DNA of 5,491 nt from Clostridia bacterium (GTDB taxonomy: Bacteria; Bacillota; Peptococcia; DRI-13; DTU073). The stretch is taken from contig JAQVYD010000085.1 of the NCBI GenBank assembly GCA_028709105.1, positions 1 to 5,491 on the forward strand, given 5' to 3'. Shown here piece after piece: positions 1 to 4,096 of the stretch. The notes under the pieces are model-generated. The model was not told where the DNA came from. It ran no database searches and was given only the letters and a program-made list of their open reading frames with translations. Numbering within the stretch: the first letter of the stretch is position 1; every line of letters starts with the position of its first letter. The position numbers and the translations under genes were made by a program.

Positions 1-792
1 CGAGAGTTGGGAGCGGTAAATAGTAATTTTGTTAATGCCCATGGTTTAACGGCCAAGGAGCATTATACAACAGCTTATGATATTGCTGTGATTACGCGTT
101 ATGCTATGAATAATGTGACTTTTCGGGAGATCGTCAAAACTAAAGTTGTGGATTGGCAGGGGCAGGCCTGGCAGACAAGACTAATCAACAAAAATGAAAT
201 GCTGTGGTCTTATGAAGGAGCAGATGGTGTTAAAACAGGGTACACGACGGAAGCCAAATGTACCATCGTCGCTTCTGCTACGCGGCAGGGGCAATCTTAT
301 CTTGCTGTTGTTTTGGGTAGTCAAGGGAAAGAAACCTGGGCTGATGCGCAAAAATTATTAGACTACGGTTTTAAAAATTACCAGACTGTTCAGTTGGCTC
401 GTCCCGAAGAGGTTATAGCGACGTTGGATTTCGATAGTAAGAAGAAATTGCAATTAGTTGCGGAGCGAGGGTTTAGCCTTTCCCTGCTGCAAACAGGCAG
501 CAAAAAAGTAGAGTCGCGGCTTTCCTTGCAGCCTTTAGGTAGATATATTGCTAAAGGTCAAGTTGTGGGAGAAATGATTTATGCGGTGAATGGAAAAGAT
601 GTCGGTGCTGTAAATTTGGTGGCAAAGGAGCAGGTCAAAGTCTGGCGCTTGTTTGACCTCTTTCTTTATTCGTTGGCGGGACTGTATCTCTTACAGATTT
701 TATGGCGGGTCGGTCAGCGGTGGTGGAAAAGGAGAAGGGGCAGGAATATGTTTACGTCGGCACGTTCCCGGCGTTATTACCGAGAGTCGTAG
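1..792 (+). CDS. D-alanyl-D-alanine carboxypeptidase, peptidase S11 (DacF/DacA-like), 5'-truncated by window edge
   Basis: This is the C-terminal 263 codons of a low-molecular-weight penicillin-binding protein that removes the terminal D-Ala from peptidoglycan stem peptides outside the membrane. Frame 1 is open from the first base, so the TTG at base 7 is an internal Leu and not a start. The stretch NFVNAHGL near the beginning matches the S11 region after the SxN motif. The third catalytic motif, K-T-G in DGVKTGYT, lies at bases 232-240. The SxxK and SxN motifs must lie upstream of the window. A PBP5-C-like beta domain follows (about bases 385-640, starting RPEEVIATLDF). One hydrophobic helix comes next (about bases 649-705, LFDLFLYSLAGLYLLQIL), then a very basic tail rich in R, K and W. 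The C-terminal anchor therefore looks like a true membrane helix with a cytosolic basic tail. The TAG stop is part of a palindromic repeat. The family is secure; which paralogue (dacA, dacB or dacF) cannot be decided. Confidence 0.93.
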   Translation, partial: RELGAVNSNFVNAHGLTAKEHYTTAYDIAVITRYAMNNVTFREIVKTKVVDWQGQAWQTRLINKNEMLWSYEGADGVKTGYTTEAKCTIVASATRQGQSYLAVVLGSQGKETWADAQKLLDYGFKNYQTVQLARPEEVIATLDFDSKKKLQLVAERGFSLSLLQTGSKKVESRLSLQPLGRYIAKGQVVGEMIYAVNGKDVGAVNLVAKEQVKVWRLFDLFLYSLAGLYLLQILWRVGQRWWKRRRGRNMFTSARSRRYYRES

Positions 793-815
793 GGAACGGC
801 GTCCTCGCCGTTCCG
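789..815. repeat. REP-like palindromic repeat, copy 1, overlapping the carboxypeptidase stop codon
   Basis: A perfect 9-bp stem, GGAACGGCG (793-801) with CGCCGTTCC (806-814), encloses the 4-nt loop TCCT. It is preceded by GTAG and followed by G. The TAG at 790-792 is the stop codon of the carboxypeptidase. A second copy at 5359-5385 matches 23 of 27 bases and also carries the stop codon of the gene before it. No T-run follows, so it does not look like an intrinsic terminator. The layout resembles REP-type dispersed palindromes, but two copies in one window cannot prove a family. Confidence 0.8.
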
Positions 816-826
816 CCTTGCAAGTT

Positions 827-852
827 TGGGGACGGTTCTCGCACTCGCCCCA
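827..852. repeat. Degenerate GGGGACGGTTCTC-type hairpin remnant
   Basis: The sequence holds TGGGG (827-831) and CCCCA (848-852) as short complementary arms around ACGGTTCTCGCACTCG. The GGGGACGGTTC core resembles small dispersed palindromes that I recall from clostridial genomes, where the right arm normally mirrors the left more fully. Here only five outer pairs remain, so this is probably a decayed copy. It adjoins the 789-815 palindrome and with it forms a GC-rich block between two AT-rich regions. Its membership of a repeat family is from memory. Confidence 0.4.
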
Positions 853-857
853 GTATT

Positions 858-863
858 TATAAT
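858..863 (+). promoter_or_regulatory. Possible -10 element upstream of holA
   Basis: A perfect TATAAT lies about 37 bases before the holA start, in the AT-rich part of the gap. No acceptable -35 box sits 16-18 bases upstream, because that stretch is the GC-rich hairpin remnant. In such AT-rich sequence the match may be chance. holA could instead be read from a promoter upstream, since no T-tailed terminator separates it from the carboxypeptidase. Confidence 0.28.
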
Positions 864-899
864 TTATTATATGCATTATCTTTTTAATGGGGGTTTTTT

Positions 900-1982
900 A
901 TGCAGGAACAAAGTATGATCAATAGTATCAAAAGGGGAGTAGTTTCTCCCGTCTATCTTCTTTATGGTACCGAGGAATATTTGCAGGAAATGGTGATTAA
1001 TGCTTTCAAAGACGCCTTGGTTGCTTCGGAGATCGGTTCTTTTAATCTTGATGAATTAGAGGGGGAGAAGGTAGCCATTGGCTCATTGGTGGATATGGTT
1101 AATACCTTGCCCGCTTTTGCTGAGAAAAGATTAGTTATCGTCAAGAATTCTCCTTTTTTACAGTCCGGTAATAAGAAAAAGGGAAAAACCGAGGAGGATG
1201 AGGATGAGGACAACGGGGAGAAAGAGGACAAGGCTGCTTCTTCTGCCGGTACGCCCCAAGAGGAAAAACGTCTTTTGCAATATCTCGCCGATCCTTTGCT
1301 TTCCACGTGCTTGGTTTTTTGGCAGCAGGGCACTGTAAATAAGAATAGAAAAATATATAAAGCGATTGTGGCTAATGGACATCAGGTTTTGGCCATAAAC
1401 TCTTTAAGGGGTAGAAATTTAAGTAACTGGCTTGTCGCAGAGGCTGAAGGAATGGGAAAAAAATTAGAACCTAGGGCTGTTGAATATCTGATTCTCAATT
1501 GTAATGACCGGTTGCGGGATTTGCATAATGAACTGGAAAAACTGTCGCTCTATAGCGGAGAAGAGAAAACTATTACCTTGGCGATGGTTCAAAGGCTGGC
1601 CACCAAGTCTAGCGTAGGAAATATTTTTAGTCTGGTAGATAGTATTGGTCATAAGAAAGGGGAAGAAGCTTTAAGCGAACTGAGAAATTTGATGGCGATG
1701 GGTGAACCGCCTTTGAGAATTTTACATATGATCGCTCGTCAATTTCGCTTGATTCTTTTAGTAAAAGATTTAGTGCAAAGAGGAGCTGCAGAAAAACAAA
1801 TTACCGCTGAACTGAAGCTGCATCCTTATGTCACCAGTAAAATTAAGCAGCAAATACATAATTTTTCTTTCGTAGAATTAGAAAGAAACTTAGAGTTGAT
1901 TTGGGAAAGCGATTTAGGAATGAAAACAGGATTAAGCTATAAATTAACCTTAGAAAATCTGGTAATTGCTTTAACACCTTAG
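900..1982 (+). CDS. holA: DNA polymerase III subunit delta (HolA / YqeN family)
   Basis: HolA is the delta subunit of the clamp loader: it binds and opens the beta sliding clamp and joins the delta'/tau pentamer at the replication fork. The 360-residue product has family landmarks in order: SPVYLLYGTEEYL (16-28), FAEKRLVIVKNSPF (73-86), NIFSLVDSIG (241-250), the helical stretch ILHMIARQFRLIL (274-286), HPYVTSKI (308-315) and ESDLGMKTG (336-344). As usual for delta, there is no Walker A motif. Residues about 89-122 form a Lys- then Asp/Glu-rich low-complexity insert within domain I; without it the length would be near 330-345. The ATG at 900 has GGGGG at 889-893 with 6-nt spacing; an in-frame ATG at 915 is possible but less well placed. 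The gene converges on rpsT, as in Bacillus, and ends at a shared terminator. Confidence 0.96.
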   Translation: MQEQSMINSIKRGVVSPVYLLYGTEEYLQEMVINAFKDALVASEIGSFNLDELEGEKVAIGSLVDMVNTLPAFAEKRLVIVKNSPFLQSGNKKKGKTEEDEDEDNGEKEDKAASSAGTPQEEKRLLQYLADPLLSTCLVFWQQGTVNKNRKIYKAIVANGHQVLAINSLRGRNLSNWLVAEAEGMGKKLEPRAVEYLILNCNDRLRDLHNELEKLSLYSGEEKTITLAMVQRLATKSSVGNIFSLVDSIGHKKGEEALSELRNLMAMGEPPLRILHMIARQFRLILLVKDLVQRGAAEKQITAELKLHPYVTSKIKQQIHNFSFVELERNLELIWESDLGMKTGLSYKLTLENLVIALTP

Positions 1983-2011
1983 AAAATCAAGGGGACAGGT
2001 ATCTTGATTTT
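1983..2011. repeat. Perfect 9-bp inverted repeat directly after the holA stop
   Basis: AAAATCAAG (1983-1991) and CTTGATTTT (2003-2011) are exact reverse complements around the 11-nt loop GGGACAGGTAT. The left arm begins on the base after the holA stop codon. The GGGGACAGGTATCTTG core resembles GGGGACAGGT palindromes that I recall as dispersed repeats in clostridial genomes, here with arms made of local sequence. It could be a repeat remnant or a weak first terminator hairpin ahead of the stronger one at 2025-2058. Confidence 0.55.
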
Positions 2012-2024
2012 AAAATTAAAATAG

Positions 2025-2059
2025 AAAAAGGATGCCTCTTTATCGAGACATCCTTTTTT
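2025..2059. terminator. Bidirectional intrinsic terminator between holA and rpsT
   Basis: AAAAAGGATG (2025-2034) pairs with CATCCTTTTT (2049-2058). After one mismatch (C2035/A2048) the stem continues as CTC (2036-2038) with GAG (2045-2047), leaving a 6-nt loop. On the + strand the hairpin ends in a run of six T; on the - strand it ends in five T followed by more T-rich sequence. It can therefore stop both holA (+) and rpsT (-), which converge here. Confidence 0.9.
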
Positions 2060-2078
2060 AAGCAGAATTAAAATTTAT

Positions 2079-2345
2079 TTAGCCGGCAATTTTATTCAGC
2101 TTGCGCGTTAAGCGAGATTTTTTGCGAGCTGCAGTATTTTTATGAAGAATACCTTTACTGGCAAGTTTGTCTATAGTTTTAGTAACCTTTTGCAATTTTT
2201 CTTTAGCCAGCTCAGAGTTCCCTTCTTTCAGGGCTGTTTCAAAGTGGCGAATAACTGTTCTGATCATTGATTTATCAGCAGCATTCCTAGTAGCACGAAT
2301 GCGGGTTGTTTTTACTCTTTTTAAGGCAGATTTAATATTGGCCAA
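2079..2345 (-). CDS. rpsT: 30S ribosomal protein S20
   Basis: S20 is a primary 16S rRNA-binding protein of the small subunit. The 88-residue product has the usual length and the family signature: ANIKSALKR after the start, many Arg/Lys residues throughout, and KGILHKNTAARKKSRL near the C-terminus. The frame stays open further upstream, but the family begins at (M)ANIKSA. This places the start at a TTG (2345-2343 on the - strand). AAGGAGGTGA (2353-2362) precedes it with 7 nt between the end of this site and TTG. An ATG at 2420 would add 25 residues absent from the family and would begin upstream of the mapped promoter. A promoter at 2408-2436 gives a leader of about 55 nt. The gene is monocistronic: it is divergent from the YvlD-family gene and ends at the terminator shared with holA. 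Confidence 0.97.
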   Translation of the reverse strand: MANIKSALKRVKTTRIRATRNAADKSMIRTVIRHFETALKEGNSELAKEKLQKVTKTIDKLASKGILHKNTAARKKSRLTRKLNKIAG

Positions 2346-2352
2346 GATTAAG

Positions 2353-2362
2353 TCACCTCCTT
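2353..2362 (-). promoter_or_regulatory. Ribosome binding site that fixes the rpsT TTG start
   Basis: On the - strand AAGGAGGTGA is almost fully complementary to the 16S rRNA 3' end and sits 7 nt before the TTG at 2345. It supports the TTG over the in-frame upstream ATG at 2420. The same 10-nt site also precedes the divergent gene at 2518. Confidence 0.85.
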
Positions 2363-2407
2363 CAGATGCTCCGCTGATCTCGCGATTTTGATTAAATTTA
2401 CCTATAA

Positions 2408-2436
2408 AGTGTATCATCATTGTTTAGAAAAGGCAA
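2408..2436 (-). promoter_or_regulatory. Sigma-A promoter of rpsT with extended -10
   Basis: On the - strand, TTGCCT (2436-2431) and TACACT (2413-2408) are 17 bases apart. TGA directly before the -10 makes an extended TGnTACACT element. Transcription would start near 2401, about 55 nt before the TTG start. The position, spacing and extended -10 make this the best promoter in the rpsT upstream region. Confidence 0.7.
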
Positions 2437-2466
2437 GAAAAAATGTTTAAACTTGTGATTAAGTTG

Positions 2467-2472
2467 TATAAG
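2467..2472 (+). promoter_or_regulatory. Possible -10 element of the YvlD-family gene
   Basis: TATAAG matches the sigma-A -10 consensus at five of six positions and lies about 45 bases before the TTG start. No good -35 is present at 16-18 bases; TTTAAA at 2446-2451 is four of six but only 15 bases away. The gene needs some promoter here because rpsT diverges from it, but this assignment is weak. Confidence 0.3.
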
Positions 2473-2503
2473 TTTTGCTAAAAGGGCTAAGCTAGATAAG
2501 GAA

Positions 2504-2513
2504 AAGGAGGTGA
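2504..2513 (+). promoter_or_regulatory. Ribosome binding site that fixes the TTG start at 2518
   Basis: AAGGAGGTGA leaves 4 nt before TTG, with GGAGG 7 nt from the start codon. This is the ideal spacing and supports a TTG start where no ATG is available. Confidence 0.8.
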
Positions 2514-2517
2514 TTTC

Positions 2518-2847
2518 TTGCTAAGTACGCTTATTCGTTTTCTTGTTTCGGCGATTGTTCTTTTGGTAGTTAGTTGGTTGGTTCCTGGGTTTACGGTAGC
2601 TGGATTCACTGGTGCGGTAATTGCTGCTATTGTTATTGCTTTATTAGGCTGGGTCGTGGAAAAATTATTAGGAGATAAGGTTACTCCCCGTTCGCGTGGT
2701 CTTGTTGGTTTTATTAGTGCAGCCGTAGTTATTTATTTAGCCCAGTATATTGTGCCGGGTAGTATTAGTGTCAGTATTTTTGGCGCACTGTTAGCTTCTT
2801 TAGTGATTGGTTTGATTGATATTTTTGTACCTACGGAACTTAGGTGA
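2518..2847 (+). CDS. Small integral membrane protein, YvlD / phage holin 4_2 family
   Basis: The 109-residue, very hydrophobic product has four predicted membrane helices at about residues 4-22, 29-48, 62-79 and 84-104. A short charged loop lies in the middle (EKLLGDKVTPRSR, 48-60). The pattern matches the YvlD-like family listed as 'phage holin family 4'. That name rests on topology, and most chromosomal members have no shown lytic role; the function is unknown. The two halves are related: VPG-FTVAGFTGAVIAAIVIALLG (from 22) aligns without gaps to VPG-SISVSIFGALLASLVIGLID (from 79), so the protein is a duplicated two-helix hairpin. The start is a TTG with an excellent ribosome binding site. 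It sits between rpsT and spoIIP, where gpr lies in Bacillus and many Clostridia. No terminator follows, so transcripts may read into spoIIP. No lysin or other phage gene is nearby. Confidence 0.88.
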   Translation: MLSTLIRFLVSAIVLLVVSWLVPGFTVAGFTGAVIAAIVIALLGWVVEKLLGDKVTPRSRGLVGFISAAVVIYLAQYIVPGSISVSIFGALLASLVIGLIDIFVPTELR

Positions 2848-2879
2848 AATAAGGGATAGACAAATTGAAAGTTCGATTG

Positions 2880-2908
2880 TGATATTCTGACTCCCCATCA
2901 CATATAAA
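2880..2908 (+). promoter_or_regulatory. Sigma-E-like (mother-cell) promoter of spoIIP
   Basis: TGATATT (2880-2886) matches the sigma-E -35 consensus (KMATATT) at six of seven positions. CATATAAA (2901-2908) matches the -10 consensus (CATACAnT) at six of seven specified positions, and the 14-base spacer is right for this sigma factor. Transcription would start near 2914. spoIIP is a known sigma-E target in Bacillus subtilis, so the match is biologically sensible. A sigma-A reading is poor because no TTGACA-like box is correctly spaced. Confidence 0.6.
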
Positions 2909-2929
2909 TTATGAGAAAGGATGGGGAGT
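2890..2929. promoter_or_regulatory. Perfect 10-bp inverted repeat ending at the spoIIP start codon
   Basis: ACTCCCCATC (2890-2899) and GATGGGGAGT (2920-2929) are exact reverse complements separated by 20 AT-rich bases. The right arm ends on the base before the ATG at 2930 and overlaps the probable ribosome binding site. The left arm lies inside the sigma-E promoter spacer and the -10 lies in the loop. In an RNA read from upstream both arms would be present and could hide the start; an RNA begun near 2914 would lack the left arm. It could equally be a DNA operator. Confidence 0.6.
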
Positions 2930-4015
2930 ATGTTTTTAAAAAACAGATGGCGCAGGGTCAAGCTTTATTATATAAATAAAGCCTTATTTTTTTCTCTGGT
3001 CTTTTTTGTCTTAATCATGCTGCTTCTTTTTCCCTTAAGAAAAAATTGTTTGCAGTTAGCTTTAAACTTAGTGGGTGATTACGTTGGGGACTCGTTAATG
3101 ATTTTAAGCGAAGGTTTGCCGAGTGCTTTTTTCCCTTGGGTTCAGACTGGTTATTCCCAGGAAGAGGGGTGGGGTGTTTGGGGGGAGCAGGCAGTTCGAG
3201 TATTGACAGGTGTTAAGATTAGTGACCCTTTTTCTTTGCTTTATGCAGAATTGAATTTCGCTCAGGCTCAGACAGCAGCCGGTTCCCTTGCTTTTTCTGT
3301 ACCGTTGGTGGAGGAAGAGGGTGGGGAAGAGGACTTTTATTTACCTAGTCAGGAACAGGAATTAGAAGATTGGCTGACCATCCCGGAGGATGAATTCCCG
3401 CCGGTACAGTTAAATGGAGAACCGATGATTTTTGTGTATACGACACATAATGCTGAATCTTATCGTTTGAGTCAGGGGGTGCCCCGGCTTGAAGGGAAAA
3501 ATGGCGGCATCGCGGCAGTAAGGCAAGTTTTGGTTAAAGCTCTGGAGAGTAAACATGGTCTGAAAACAGAAGATAGTGAGGTTATCCACGATTATCCTGA
3601 TTTTACCAAAGCATATTTTAATTCGCGGCAGACTGTCAAGAAGTCTTTGCGAGAACATCCAAAAATTCAGGTGGTCTTAGATCTTCATCGTGATGCCGGT
3701 TTAAAGAAAAGAGCAGATACACTTGTGCGCATCAAAGGTAAAGATTGTGCGACGATCCTGATTGTTGTGGGTACAGCACATCCGTACTGGCAACAGAATT
3801 TGGCTTTTGCCCAAAAGATTGAAAGAAAGGCGAATGAACTTTATCCCGGCTTGATTAAATGTGTTCGCTTATTTAAAAATAGAACATATAATCAAAATCT
3901 TCATACACGGGCCTTACTTTTAGAATTCGGCAGTGATTTAAATAAGGAAGAAGATGCGGTAGAATCGGCGAAATTGTTAGCCGATGTGCTGGCTGCCGTC
4001 CTGAAAAGTGAATAA
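2930..4015 (+). CDS. spoIIP: Stage II sporulation protein P (SpoIIP), peptidoglycan amidase/endopeptidase
   Basis: SpoIIP is a metal-dependent cell-wall hydrolase in the mother-cell membrane. With SpoIID and SpoIIM it drives engulfment of the forespore by cleaving peptidoglycan. From the chosen ATG the protein has 361 residues: a basic N-terminus, one membrane helix at about 18-36, a variable acidic linker (about 125-160), and the catalytic domain from about 164. Visible motifs are FVYTTHNAESY (168-178), VVLDLHRDAG (248-257) and NQNLHTRALLLEFG (321-334). The likely metal or catalytic residues are H173, E176, H253 and E332. The first motif is usually YHTHxxESY; the first His is Thr here. The ATG at 2930 is preferred over the in-frame ATG at 2921, because the latter has AAAGG directly against it with no spacing, whereas AGGA is 8 nt before 2930. 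The upstream signal is sigma-E-like. The gene lies two genes after rpsT, in the usual neighbourhood but without gpr. Confidence 0.94.
   Translation: MFLKNRWRRVKLYYINKALFFSLVFFVLIMLLLFPLRKNCLQLALNLVGDYVGDSLMILSEGLPSAFFPWVQTGYSQEEGWGVWGEQAVRVLTGVKISDPFSLLYAELNFAQAQTAAGSLAFSVPLVEEEGGEEDFYLPSQEQELEDWLTIPEDEFPPVQLNGEPMIFVYTTHNAESYRLSQGVPRLEGKNGGIAAVRQVLVKALESKHGLKTEDSEVIHDYPDFTKAYFNSRQTVKKSLREHPKIQVVLDLHRDAGLKKRADTLVRIKGKDCATILIVVGTAHPYWQQNLAFAQKIERKANELYPGLIKCVRLFKNRTYNQNLHTRALLLEFGSDLNKEEDAVESAKLLADVLAAVLKSE
2962..2982. repeat. Perfect 8-bp inverted repeat in the early spoIIP coding region, followed by a T-run
   Basis: GCTTTATT (2962-2969) and AATAAAGC (2975-2982) are exact complements around ATATA. 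Seven T follow at 2987-2993. It has the shape of a weak intrinsic terminator or attenuator only 11 codons into spoIIP. The stem is AT-rich and lies in ordinary coding sequence (KLYYINKALFF), so chance is quite possible. Confidence 0.35.
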
Positions 4016-4059
4016 TTCAAAGAAGAGAACAAAAAAGACTATGGTAATTGTTGAAGTTA

Positions 4060-4068
4060 TGTTAAAAT
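4060..4068 (+). promoter_or_regulatory. Probable extended -10 promoter of the aminotransferase gene
   Basis: TGTTAAAAT combines the TGn extension with TAAAAT, five of six to TATAAT, 28 bases before the start codon. The -35 region is poor, which extended -10 promoters tolerate. No terminator separates spoIIP from this gene, so read-through from spoIIP is also possible. Confidence 0.42.
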
Positions 4069-4096
4069 GAAGTTATTTTAAGGGAGGGATGTTTTC

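Noticed and set aside
793..814. Intrinsic terminator at the first palindrome
   Set aside because: The stem is strong but is followed by GCCTTGCAAG, not a T-run. The same is true of the copy at 5363-5384.
653..887. Two short + strand open frames over the end of the carboxypeptidase gene and the repeat
   Set aside because: They are out-of-frame overlaps with the membrane anchor and GC-rich repeat, lack ribosome binding sites and have no recognisable protein features.
962..1652. Open frames on the - strand inside holA
   Set aside because: They mirror the coding sequence; the Ser-rich runs are the reverse complement of the Glu/Asp-rich insert. No initiation signals were seen.
2167..2391. Open frame on the + strand antisense to rpsT
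   Set aside because: It is a shadow of the S20 coding region with no ribosome binding site, and S20 itself is certain.
2346..2420. Longer rpsT starting at the ATG at 2420
   Set aside because: It would add 25 residues absent from S20 and would begin upstream of the predicted transcription start, within the promoter.
2518..2847. Prophage or lysis cassette suggested by the 'holin' family name
   Set aside because: No endolysin, tail, integrase or attachment-like repeat is present, and neighbours are housekeeping and sporulation genes. The family is common on chromosomes outside phages.
2921..2929. ATG at 2921 as the spoIIP start
   Set aside because: AAAGG touches this ATG with no spacing, so it cannot serve as its ribosome binding site. 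The ATG at 2930 has AGGA at 8 nt. The three extra residues do not help choose.
3410..3658. Open frame on the - strand inside spoIIP (and similarly 4199-4450 inside the aminotransferase)
   Set aside because: Both overlap well-supported catalytic domains and show no start signals or family resemblance.
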